Made by a program: the position numbers and the translations under genes. From a candidate division FCPU426 bacterium (GTDB taxonomy: Bacteria > Oederibacteriota > Muellerivitia > Muellerivitales > Muellerivitaceae), in assembly GCA_030041545.1 (NCBI GenBank), contig JASHNQ010000041.1, positions 1 to 64,000 on the forward strand: 64,000 nucleotides of DNA, read 5' to 3'. Below the pieces are notes generated by a model. That model had not been told where the DNA came from and ran no database searches. It saw only the letters and a program-made list of their open reading frames with translations. Shown here piece after piece: positions 16,651 through 24,574 of the stretch (positions within the stretch are counted from its first letter, which is position 1; each line of letters starts with the position of its first letter).

Positions 16651-17094
16651 ATGCCCCGCAACCTGCGTTGCAGAACTTTCAATGATATCCGCGCCGAACT
16701 CGACCGTTTAAGCATAGGTCCCGTGGAAACAACGGGTAATTGGTCCTATTACCAAATCCTCACCCACCTGACCAAGGGGGTGGAAGGCAGTATGAAGGGC
16801 GTGAAGCGGGACATGCCCTGGTGGCGGAAACACGTGGTGGGGCCCCTTCTTCATAGGCTGTTTGTCTTTCGGGGTTATATCCCCCGGGGCATCAAGGGGC
16901 CGCCCTCCGACCGCATCGAGGGGAACGAGGCGGAGGCACTGGCGGCTTTCCGGAAGGCCTTGGAGACTTTTGAGAAACATGAGGGGCCTTGGAGCGAGCA
17001 CCCCATCCTGGGCCCGTTCAACAAGAAACAGTGGGCGGAATTTCACCCCCTGCATTTCGCCAACCACGTCAGCCACGCGAGGAAAAAGGAATAG
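16651..17094 (+). CDS. DUF1569 / DinB-like protein
   Basis: A 147-aa helical-bundle protein. His residues at the metal-site positions (LTHLTKG near residue 38, HFANHVSHA at the end), together with the W-x-Y-Y-Q-I-L-T-H-L segment, match the DUF1569 branch of the DinB/YfiT superfamily. Members are thiol-dependent or metal-binding enzymes of mostly unknown substrate. Cytoplasmic and stand-alone. Confidence 0.75.
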   Translation: MPRNLRCRTFNDIRAELDRLSIGPVETTGNWSYYQILTHLTKGVEGSMKGVKRDMPWWRKHVVGPLLHRLFVFRGYIPRGIKGPPSDRIEGNEAEALAAFRKALETFEKHEGPWSEHPILGPFNKKQWAEFHPLHFANHVSHARKKE

Positions 17095-17103
17095 CCTCAG
17101 GCA

Positions 17104-19020
17104 TCAAACGGAAGCGTTCTGCTTGGCTTCCAGTTCTTCCCACCGCTTGAAAAGGGCGTCCACCTTGGCCTGTTCGGCATCCACCCTTTTTTGGGCTTCC
17201 AACAACTTGGAAACGTCCGTAGCGATCTTCGGGTCTTCCAATTGGGCCTTGGCGGCCTTTAAATGCGCCTCAGCGGCGTGAATGGCGTCGTCCATTTCCT
17301 TGAGTTCCCTTTGTTCCTTGGAAGACAAGGCTTTCCGGGGCTTCTCCACCTGTGCCGACTTGGATTTTCCCACCTGCGTCGAGGCTTCAGGCCGAGACGC
17401 AGGCTTTGGTTGTGTCAATGCGGAAGAAGCATTGGCGCGCCAGGCTTCCCACTGGGACAGGTCCGCGAAGAACCCCGCGTGGCCCTTTCCGTCCAGTGCC
17501 AGGATCTGGCGGCTCACCCGGTCCAGCAGGTAACGGTCATGGGTCACCAGCACCAGGGCGCCGGGGAACTCCTCCAGGCTTTGTTCCAGCACTTCCAGCG
17601 AGGGGATATCCAGGTCGTTCGTGGGCTCGTCCAAGAGCAGCAGGTCGGCGGGCTTGAGCATCAGCCGGGCGATCAAGACCCGGGACTGTTCCCCGCCGGA
17701 AAAGCGGCTCAATGGCCGGTCCAGCTGGTCGGCGTTGAAGAGGAAGCGGGTGGCCCAACTGGCCACGTGGATGGGTTTTTCCTTGAAGAACACGTAGTCG
17801 CCCTTCTCGCAAAGGGCCAGGCGCAGGGTTTGTTTGAGGTCCAGTTGGTCCCGGTGCTGGTCAAAGGTGACGACCCGCAGTTTTTCCGCCTGCTTGACGG
17901 TTCCCGAATCGGGCTGAAGCTCGCCCGCCAAAAGCTTCAGCAGGGTGCTCTTGCCGCTCCCGTTCTCGCCCAAAAGGCCCAGCTTGTCGCCCGGGGTCAA
18001 CAGCAGGTCCAGGGGCCCGAAGAGCTTGCGCCCGCTTAAGGTTTTCACCACCTTGGAGGCGGCCACCAGCCGCCGGGTCTGGCGCTCGCTGCCCGTGAAG
18101 TCGATGTCCACGCTCTTGCCCTGGGAATTGCGGAACCTCAGTTCGTCCAGTTCCCCCATCAGTTCCCCGGCCCGGTCAATGCGGGCCTGTTGCTTGGTCT
18201 GCCGGGCCTTGGGGCCCCGGCGCAGCCATTCGATTTCCCGTCGCACCAGGTTGGCCGCCGTGTCCTCGTGCCGCTCCTGGGAATTGAAGAGGTCCTCGCG
18301 CTTTTCCAGGAATTGCGTGTAATTGCCGTTGTTGGCGAAAAACCCCTCCGGGTAGCGCTTGTTGAGCTCGATGACGCGGTTGCTGACCCTCTCCAGGAAA
18401 CGCCGGTCGTGGGTGACCACCAGGAAAGCGAAGTTGAGGTTTTCCATGAAGCGCTCCAGCCAAAGCACGCCTTCCATGTCCAGGTGGTTCGTGGGCTCGT
18501 CCAAGAGAAGCAGGTCCGGCTCCCGGGCCACCTGGGTGAGGATGGCGAGGCGCTTGCGCCAGCCCCCGGATAGCTTGGAAACTTCCTGGTCCAGGTTGAC
18601 GAGTCCCGCGTCCTCTAAATTCGTCTCCACCCGGAGTTCCACTTCCCAATCCTCCAGGCCCAACCCCTCCAGCCCCTTGGCCAGGGCTTCCCGCACGGTG
18701 AAGCTTGACGGCTTGCCCGCCGACCTGTCTGGCGTAGCCTTGGCGGAGCCAGAAGCCCCTGCGGTAGCGGAATCATGGGCGTAGGTCGGGTCCTGCTGGG
18801 GCAAATAGCCCACCCTCAAACCCTTGCGCAGGGCCAGTACGCCCTCGTCCGGCTTTTCCTCGCCCGCCAGGATCTTCAAGAGGGTCGACTTTCCCGTTCC
18901 ATTGGGCCCGATCAGGCCGGTCCGCTCGCCCTCAAAGAGGCCGAAAGAAAGGTTCTCGAAAAGAGGCCTGGCCCCGCCGAAGCTCTTGGATAGGTTTTGA
19001 CAACTCAGCAGGATGCCCAT
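17104..19020 (-). CDS. uup: ABC-F ATPase, Uup-like
   Basis: A 638-aa protein with two ABC domains and no membrane segments. Walker A: GPNGTGKST and GENGSGKST. Signatures: LSGGWRKR and FSGGEQSR. Walker B: LLLLDEPTNHLD and LLLLDEPTNDLD. A linker and a C-terminal coiled coil (about residues 555-638, rich in Lys/Glu/Ala) point to the Uup subtype, which acts on ribosomes or branched DNA intermediates. Residues about 80-105 are an Ala/Ser/Lys-rich insertion between DPTYA and FTVREAL that normal homologues lack; it is encoded by a palindromic repeat (see 18728-18753). ATG 19020 is chosen because the domain starts there. The Shine-Dalgarno sequence is weak. Confidence 0.9.
   Translation of the reverse strand: MGILLSCQNLSKSFGGARPLFENLSFGLFEGERTGLIGPNGTGKSTLLKILAGEEKPDEGVLALRKGLRVGYLPQQDPTYAHDSATAGASGSAKATPDRSAGKPSSFTVREALAKGLEGLGLEDWEVELRVETNLEDAGLVNLDQEVSKLSGGWRKRLAILTQVAREPDLLLLDEPTNHLDMEGVLWLERFMENLNFAFLVVTHDRRFLERVSNRVIELNKRYPEGFFANNGNYTQFLEKREDLFNSQERHEDTAANLVRREIEWLRRGPKARQTKQQARIDRAGELMGELDELRFRNSQGKSVDIDFTGSERQTRRLVAASKVVKTLSGRKLFGPLDLLLTPGDKLGLLGENGSGKSTLLKLLAGELQPDSGTVKQAEKLRVVTFDQHRDQLDLKQTLRLALCEKGDYVFFKEKPIHVASWATRFLFNADQLDRPLSRFSGGEQSRVLIARLMLKPADLLLLDEPTNDLDIPSLEVLEQSLEEFPGALVLVTHDRYLLDRVSRQILALDGKGHAGFFADLSQWEAWRANASSALTQPKPASRPEASTQVGKSKSAQVEKPRKALSSKEQRELKEMDDAIHAAEAHLKAAKAQLEDPKIATDVSKLLEAQKRVDAEQAKVDALFKRWEELEAKQNASV
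18728..18753. repeat. 26-bp palindromic element, copy 2, inside the uup coding sequence
   Basis: Arms TCTGGC and GCCAGA around the core GTAGCCTTGGCGGA, same spacing as at 4974 and 40740. Flanks (GACCTG before, AGCCCCTGCGG after) also resemble the other copies. It sits in frame and contributes to an extra run of roughly 24 residues in the ABC-F protein. Confidence 0.7.
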
Positions 19021-19093
19021 GGGAGGGGAAAGGATAAGGGGGGAGAGGCTAAAAGGAAAGGTTATTCGAGGATTTCCACTAAGCACAAATATA

Positions 19094-19705
19094 TTAAGAC
19101 TCTATTCCTATCAGAACAAGCGGAACGGCGGGAACGCCTCGGCCTTGGCGGATAACGTTGTAAAACTCACCTTCATAATAAGCAACGCCGGAGGACATGT
19201 TGCTTTGGAGGGTCTTCATCGGAAGGATTTCAATACCGACATCTATCTGATTACCAATATAAAAAGCCATATGTTTAACGAATAGGTCATAAGCAACAAA
19301 AGAGTATTTACCAAACTGAACCTCAATAGCTAAACGGTCTTTTACAAAATCAGTCTGGTTATAACTAAATATGGGTGTTTCACCGGCGGACTCAATATCT
19401 TTTTTCTGGTCGTCGGGTGCTTTAGCAAGGGTGCTTCGGATTAGCTTTTCTGATTTGGTGACCCAATAATTAACCCGACTTTCGTTCCAGCCCTTTGCGG
19501 TCAATAAGCGGTCAAACTCTTTGTTCATTTCAATGGGGCTATAAAGCAACGCCCCTTTCATGGTCTTTTCTTTGCTGACTTTAGTTTTACAAGCTTCTGC
19601 GTCAACTTTTGAAATGACGTCCTGAATTTCTTTCCAGAGTTTGGGTTTGTGAACTTGGATGAATTCTAATCCGTTTAGGTGGGAATAGACCTCCTTAATC
19701 TTCAC
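19094..19705 (-). CDS. Type II restriction endonuclease, BglII/BstYI-like
   Basis: A 203-aa protein resembling the BglII/BstYI endonuclease family. Asp119-x8-Glu128-x-Gln130 (in DFVKDRLAIEVQF) reproduces the spacing of the BglII metal-binding residues Asp-x8-Glu-x-Gln. Translation begins at GTG, which overlaps the stop of the methyltransferase gene (GTGA). Family members recognise a GATC core (AGATCT or RGATCY), so a similar site is likely here. The DNA is clearly AT-richer than its surroundings, a sign of acquisition by transfer. Confidence 0.8.
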   Translation of the reverse strand: MKIKEVYSHLNGLEFIQVHKPKLWKEIQDVISKVDAEACKTKVSKEKTMKGALLYSPIEMNKEFDRLLTAKGWNESRVNYWVTKSEKLIRSTLAKAPDDQKKDIESAGETPIFSYNQTDFVKDRLAIEVQFGKYSFVAYDLFVKHMAFYIGNQIDVGIEILPMKTLQSNMSSGVAYYEGEFYNVIRQGRGVPAVPLVLIGIES

Positions 19706-20640
19706 TTATGGCCGCCATTGGGCAGGTTGGGATCATAAACCGGTTTTCCCATGGGCCTTGTCTTCAATGTTCCATCCCGGAATTGATGAACCCTGTCCCA
19801 GGCGATATCAACGTAATGTTTGAAGATGTCACAGCCGTAACCATTTCTGCCATTTTTTATTGCGGCGATAACCGAACTGCCAACCCCCATGTAAGGGTCA
19901 AGGACTGAGTCACCTTTTTTAGTCATGGACAAAACCAATCTTTCAACCAATTCCACGGGAAATTGGCAAGGATGCTCGGTCTTTTCGACATGGTTTGCTT
20001 TTACGTTAGGAATAATCCAAACATCGCCAGGATTTTTCCCTAATGGATTGCAAGAAAGCTTTCCGGCATTAGGTCCTTTGAAATATTTTTTGTTTGGATA
20101 CTTTGAGGGAACACGAATGGAATCCAAATTAAAAGTATAGTCATCGGTTTTTGTAAACCACATGATTGTTTCATGCCTGCCTGACAAACGGTTTGTGCAG
20201 TGAAGCCCGTGTTCAAAATGCCAAATGATCCTGTTTCTTAACCGCAAGCCATGTTGCTTGAATAAAGGATAAAGAAGAATATCGAGTGGAAAAATTTCCG
20301 CGGTTTCACTTTCTTTCCCAACATGGTTGCCTACTTGCCAACAAATGCTACCTTTTTTATGGAGAACCCTTACACATTCCGCGATAGTTGCGGCCTGCTC
20401 GGATAAATATCTTTCGATCGAAGTGGGCTTTTCGTAATTCTTGCCAATGTTGTAAGGGGGTGAAGTGATAATTAACTTCATGCTTTCATCGTGTAAGGAA
20501 CGTAAGAAGGTAAGGTTGTCCGTGGCTTCTATACGAACAACGGGGTCTTCGTTGATGCGTACGACTTTAGCGAGTTGAAGCTGGGTTTCCCTTGCAAAAA
20601 GAGGTTTATGCTTGCGACCGGTTCGGTATTTTATGGACAC
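19702..20640 (-). CDS. DNA methyltransferase of the type II system (beta class)
   Basis: A 312-aa SAM-dependent DNA methyltransferase. Motif IV TSPPYN (residues 59-64) precedes motif I DPYMGVGSS (248-256), the permuted beta-class order. The SPPY form suits N4-cytosine or N6-adenine methylation; by analogy with BglII-type systems N4-cytosine is favoured. It should protect the site cut by the adjacent endonuclease, whose gene overlaps its 3' end. Both genes are AT-rich relative to neighbours. Confidence 0.9.
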   Translation of the reverse strand: MSIKYRTGRKHKPLFARETQLQLAKVVRINEDPVVRIEATDNLTFLRSLHDESMKLIITSPPYNIGKNYEKPTSIERYLSEQAATIAECVRVLHKKGSICWQVGNHVGKESETAEIFPLDILLYPLFKQHGLRLRNRIIWHFEHGLHCTNRLSGRHETIMWFTKTDDYTFNLDSIRVPSKYPNKKYFKGPNAGKLSCNPLGKNPGDVWIIPNVKANHVEKTEHPCQFPVELVERLVLSMTKKGDSVLDPYMGVGSSVIAAIKNGRNGYGCDIFKHYVDIAWDRVHQFRDGTLKTRPMGKPVYDPNLPNGGHK

Positions 20641-20889
20641 GATAACCCTTTCCCCAAGGTTAATTAATTCTAAAGGCTAGCAAGAAGATGGGTCAAGCGA
20701 AAAGAATACACTCGTATACCGTGGAACAAGACCCATTAAAACGAACCCACGTGTTGATGGCGCCTTGGCATTCTGCGCCCCCTTCCCGATTTGCCTAACC
20801 AAAATCCTCTCCTTCTGGCATGTTTGGGGCTTGGCCAATGGTTGTCTGGACTTATTTGTTTTAGCCCCCCGCCGACTTAGACTGGATAA

Positions 20890-22830
20890 ATGCAAAAACT
20901 CAAACCCCTCTTTTTAGTTCTTCTCTTCCTAGCCCAAACCGCCTGGGCCCAAACCTTCTATGTTTCCCCCCAGGGCAACGACGGTTGGAGCGGCATCCAG
21001 CCCGATGGCGCCGGCGCCGACAATGGCGGGCCCTTCGCCTCCCTGCCCCAAGCCTTGCAAGCCAGCCGGGACTGGAAACAAGCGAACCCGGATAAACCGG
21101 CCAAGATCTTCCTGCGGCAAGGGACTTATTACCTGGATACCACCTTGGACCTCTTCGGCGTGGATTCGGGGCTGACCCTGGCCGCCTATCCAGGGGAATC
21201 GCCGGTTATTTCCGGCGGGCGCCGCATCACCGGTTGGGAAAAGGCGGGGGACCATCTTTGGGAAGCTCCGGTGCCCGAGGCCCGGAACGGCACCTGGGAT
21301 TTCCGGGTCCTGGCCGTCAACGGCGAATGGCGGCCCCGGGCCCGGCTGCCTGAGACCGGCTATTTCACCCACTTGAGTCGTTTTGACGTTCGTTGGATGA
21401 GCACCACCGGGGGCGGGTGGCAGGTGAAGCCCACCCAGGAACAGTTGACCCGGCTTCAATACCAACCCGGGGACATTGAGGCGTGGATGGACCTGAACAA
21501 CGCCGAAGTGGCCGTTTACCACATGTGGGACATGTCCATGATGAAACCCGTCTCCATCGACAGCGGCACCAACACCCTCATCTTCGCCTATCCGGGGGAG
21601 CACCCGCCGGGCGCCTTCGGCATCTCCAACTATCTCGTGTGGAACGTGAAGGAGGGTTTGAAGGAGCCAGGCCAATGGTACCTGGACCGCACCCGGGGCA
21701 AGGTGGTGTATTGGCCCAGGCCCGGGGAGGACATGGACAAGGCGGTGGTGATGGCGCCGGGCCCGGCGAACCTCATCCGGGTATCGGGGTATAAAGACCA
21801 ACCGGTCAGCAATATCTCCCTGGAAAATCTCACCCTTACCCTGGCCAATGCCCCTCTCAATAAAGGGGGGGTCGGGTCCAAGGACGTGGAAGGGGCCGTC
21901 CAGATGTCCTATACGCTCAATTGCAGCCTCGCGGGGCTTCGGTTTGACGACCTGGCGGGCTGGGCGGTGCAAGCTAAGGGCTCCGACGGGCTGACCGTCA
22001 AGGATTGCCGGGTGGTGGAGACCGGGGCCGGGGGAATCCACGCCGAGGGAGCGGGTGTGGTGGTTTCCGGGAACTGGGTGGAAAAAATCGGCCTTATCTA
22101 CCCCAGCGGCAATGCCATCGACGTGGAAAAAGGCCTGGGCGCCCAAATCCTGCGTAACACCATCAAGGATTGCCCTTACGACGGTATCCTCAACATGTCG
22201 GGAAACAGCCTGATCGGGAAGAACCTGATCGACAGCGTCATGCGGGAGCTCCACGACGGGGGTGGGATTTATTCCGGATTCTGCCAGGGGGTCACGATAC
22301 GGGGGAACTGGGTGATGAACGTCACCAACATGGGGGGCTACGGCTCCTCGGCTTATTACCTGGACGAGCAGTCGACCGGCTGCCTGGAGGAGGACAACCT
22401 GTCGGTCAACGTCACCCGGCCCAGCCAAAACCACATGGCCCACGACAATACCTTGCGGCACAACTTTTTCATCGTCGAGGGGGACGGGCAGATGGACTTC
22501 GCCCGGTGCAAGGGTTATACGCTGGAAAACAACGTGATCGACGCCCAGGGAAAGTTCACCTTTTCCGCGCCAGCGGAGGGCATCACCTCCATGCCCGACA
22601 ACCTCATCTACTGCGCCCAAGGGCAGGTGACCCTCAAAACCCTCTTGGACTACAACCCCCAGGGCACGGCGGATTTCGCGCCCCGCGACGGGACCCTCCT
22701 GGCGGACCCCCGTTTGGAGAACCCCAAACCCGGGGTTTACGGGTTCGCCCCCGGTTCACCCGCGCTGAAATTGGGAATCGCCCCCTTGGATGATTCGGAT
22801 GCGGGGAGTTCCATCCCCGACCCCAAATAG
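20890..22830 (+). CDS. Secreted right-handed beta-helix protein, GH141-like
   Basis: A 646-aa protein with a signal peptide (residues 1-20, cleavage after AWA). FYVSPQGNDGWSG, a FASLPQALQASRD segment and an IFLRQGTYYLDTTL strand are followed by an ISGGRRITGW block and the GQWYLDRTRGKVVYWP motif. About residues 300-560 are parallel beta-helix coils with conserved Asn/Gly turns. This order matches the beta-helix glycosidase group that includes GH141 (fucosidase/xylanase) relatives. Substrate unknown, likely a plant or microbial polysaccharide. It stands alone and is convergent with livM across a palindrome array. Confidence 0.75.
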   Translation: MQKLKPLFLVLLFLAQTAWAQTFYVSPQGNDGWSGIQPDGAGADNGGPFASLPQALQASRDWKQANPDKPAKIFLRQGTYYLDTTLDLFGVDSGLTLAAYPGESPVISGGRRITGWEKAGDHLWEAPVPEARNGTWDFRVLAVNGEWRPRARLPETGYFTHLSRFDVRWMSTTGGGWQVKPTQEQLTRLQYQPGDIEAWMDLNNAEVAVYHMWDMSMMKPVSIDSGTNTLIFAYPGEHPPGAFGISNYLVWNVKEGLKEPGQWYLDRTRGKVVYWPRPGEDMDKAVVMAPGPANLIRVSGYKDQPVSNISLENLTLTLANAPLNKGGVGSKDVEGAVQMSYTLNCSLAGLRFDDLAGWAVQAKGSDGLTVKDCRVVETGAGGIHAEGAGVVVSGNWVEKIGLIYPSGNAIDVEKGLGAQILRNTIKDCPYDGILNMSGNSLIGKNLIDSVMRELHDGGGIYSGFCQGVTIRGNWVMNVTNMGGYGSSAYYLDEQSTGCLEEDNLSVNVTRPSQNHMAHDNTLRHNFFIVEGDGQMDFARCKGYTLENNVIDAQGKFTFSAPAEGITSMPDNLIYCAQGQVTLKTLLDYNPQGTADFAPRDGTLLADPRLENPKPGVYGFAPGSPALKLGIAPLDDSDAGSSIPDPK

Positions 22831-22884
22831 CCATTTGGGTAGCGGGTTAGTTGAGGCGTCAATGCGGGCCCTTCGACAAACCCA

Positions 22885-23035
22885 GGTGTTCACCCAGTAA
22901 ACACCTAGGGCCTAGGGGTGTTCAGCGGGGTGTTCACCGATCGAACACCTGGCACCCAGGGTGTTCAGCGGGCTGTTCACCCGTCGAACACCTAGGACCC
23001 AGGGGCAAGGGGGTGTTTACCCGGTAAACACTTAT
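22885..23035. repeat. Tandem array of about 43-bp palindromic units between convergent genes
   Basis: Four units begin at 22885, 22929, 22971 and 23012 (spacing 44, 42, 41). Each opens with GGTGTTCACC or a variant and has a facing GAACACC/AAACAC arm, then a CTAGGNCCNAGGG-type spacer and GTGTTCAGCGGG. The last unit is a near-perfect palindrome, GTGTTTACC/GGTAAACAC. There is no coding content. It fills the gap between the convergent beta-helix and livM genes. Confidence 0.75.
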
Positions 23036-23068
23036 CGCCAGCGTTCCTAGTCCGGCTTGCCTTGATTT

Positions 23069-24037
23069 TCAGCCTTTTTGAGCCCGCCTCAATTTCAACA
23101 TTTCCCACAATTCCCTGCGCCCGAACATGCCCTTGGGCCGAAGCAGCATCATGAGGATGAGGGCCAGCGAATAGATCACCATGCGCAGGTCCACGTGGGT
23201 GATGTCCTGGAGGGGCCTCAAGGCCTCGGGCAGGAAGGTGAGGACAAAAGCCGCCACGATGGAGCCCGACACCGATCCCATGCCGCCCAGGACCACCATG
23301 ATGACGATCTCCACCGATTTCATGAAATCGAACGAACTGGGGTTGATGTAGGAAAGGTAATGGGCGAAAAGCCCGCCCGCCACGCCTGCCGCAGCCGCCG
23401 AGACCACGAAGGCCTGGACCTTATAGTAGGTCGTGTTGACCCCCATGGCCTCGGCCGCGATCTCATTTTCCCTGACCGCCAAAAGCGCCCGCCCGTGGGA
23501 AGACATTATGAACCGGTGGGTTAGGAGCACGCATAAGGTCAGCACGAAGACCACCAGGAAGGGCGTGGTGGTCGTGGGAATACCGATGAAACCCCTGGCG
23601 CCGCCCACGGCCTGGATATTGAGGATGATGACCCGGATGATTTCCCCGAACCCTAAGGTGACAATGGCGAGGTAATCGCCTTTGAGCCTCAGCGAGGGCA
23701 AGCCCACCAGATAACCGGCCCCCGCGCTCATCAAGGCCGCCGCCAAGAGGGAAAGGACGAGCGCTATTTGGTCCCCTAGTGGGTTGCCATGCAGGGAAAA
23801 AAGCAGAAACACATTCACCGAAGCGGAAACGTAAGCTCCCACCGCCATGAAGCCCGCGTGGCCCAAGGAAAATTGGCCGGAGAGTCCGTTCACGAGGTTC
23901 AGGGAAACCGCCAGGATAGCGTTGATGCAGGCCAGGGTGAAAAGCTCGCTGAAATAGGGCGGTAGGACTAGGGCCAGCCCCTGGGCTGCCGCAGACACAC
24001 CCAAAAGGGTCAGGAAAAATTTAAGGTTGGAGTTCAT
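23069..24037 (-). CDS. livM: Branched-chain amino acid ABC transporter permease LivM
   Basis: A 322-aa integral membrane protein with about eight to ten hydrophobic segments and the permease signature GHAGFMAVGAYVSA near residue 60, FGEIIRV, and the EAA-like GGMGSVSGSIVAA loop. It pairs with LivH in the inner membrane to import branched-chain amino acids. The ATG lies three bases after the stop of the HEPN remnant, so the upstream part of the operon is interrupted. No livG or livF gene lies downstream in this window; the palindrome array follows instead. Confidence 0.93.
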   Translation of the reverse strand: MNSNLKFFLTLLGVSAAAQGLALVLPPYFSELFTLACINAILAVSLNLVNGLSGQFSLGHAGFMAVGAYVSASVNVFLLFSLHGNPLGDQIALVLSLLAAALMSAGAGYLVGLPSLRLKGDYLAIVTLGFGEIIRVIILNIQAVGGARGFIGIPTTTTPFLVVFVLTLCVLLTHRFIMSSHGRALLAVRENEIAAEAMGVNTTYYKVQAFVVSAAAAGVAGGLFAHYLSYINPSSFDFMKSVEIVIMVVLGGMGSVSGSIVAAFVLTFLPEALRPLQDITHVDLRMVIYSLALILMMLLRPKGMFGRRELWEMLKLRRAQKG

Positions 24038-24040
24038 CTT

Positions 24041-24187
24041 TCACGAGAATTCCGCTTTTTTAGAAAAACCAAAATTCCACAAACGTCCCGTCGTGCTCAA
24101 TTGTTGGGCGGCCTCAAAATCCTCCTCGGCTTTCCGAACCCATTCCTGAACGTTTTCATTCGGGACCCGGTCCTCAGGATTTGTCAT
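24041..24187 (-). pseudogene. Truncated HEPN-domain gene
   Basis: A 48-aa product with the typical HEPN start (WVRKAEEDFEAAQQL) that breaks off after about 30 matching residues. The family is normally 110-140 aa and needs a later R-x4-6-H motif, which is missing. It begins inside the 3' end of the nucleotidyltransferase gene (14-bp overlap), the usual MNT-HEPN order. The remaining tail (NFGFSKKAEFS) stops three bases before the livM ATG. The truncation probably removes toxin activity. Confidence 0.7.
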
Positions 24188-24494
24188 AAAGAACCTTGCC
24201 GTATTTATTGGCGGGATAAGCGACGCCGCCGATGATATCCTTCGTGACCTCAAACCTCTTGGTGGACATCAAGACGACATCGATGGGAAATCCCAAGCCG
24301 GTCAACGAGTCATAAATGGGGACGGCTTCCTTAAAAGGTTTTTTAATCGATTTTTTAAGCACTAAAAGGTCAATGTCGCTGTCGCGGGTCATTTTACCGG
24401 TGGCCGCGGAACCGAATAGGATGATCCGGTCCGGTTTCGCCACGCGCCGGACCCGTTTCACGATTTCTTGGATGGTTTTTTGATTCACGCCCAT
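24174..24494 (-). CDS. MNT-type nucleotidyltransferase (antitoxin-like)
   Basis: A 106-aa minimal nucleotidyltransferase with motif GSAATGKMTRDSDIDLLV (GS-x11-DxD) and a later Asp in FPIDVVL. In MNT-HEPN modules the MNT protein AMPylates and silences the HEPN RNase. Here the HEPN partner is truncated, so this may be an orphan antitoxin. ATG 24494 is chosen because the motif-bearing domain starts there; the upstream extension (to 24533) overlaps the gap after livH. It is inserted in the livH-livM gap. Confidence 0.85.
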   Translation of the reverse strand: MGVNQKTIQEIVKRVRRVAKPDRIILFGSAATGKMTRDSDIDLLVLKKSIKKPFKEAVPIYDSLTGLGFPIDVVLMSTKRFEVTKDIIGGVAYPANKYGKVLYDKS

Positions 24495-24574
24495 GAAAAT
24501 TTCCCTTCGGTAGTTGGAGGGCCATTTTAGCATTTTTCATCACCGGCCCGGCAACCGACGCCCGACCACCCGCT

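Noticed and set aside
18176-18649. Second protein frame inside the ABC-F gene
   Set aside because: Arg/Gly-rich shadow frame; the ABC-F motifs explain this DNA fully.
20929-22620. Minus-strand 563-codon frame opposite the beta-helix gene
   Set aside because: It follows from high GC at third positions; no recognisable domain, and the plus strand carries a signal peptide and family motifs. The same applies to 1070-1927 minus and 5165-6481 plus.
22885-23035. CRISPR array
   Set aside because: Only four units, the spacers are themselves similar, and the repeats are palindromes at 41-44 bp spacing without cas genes nearby.
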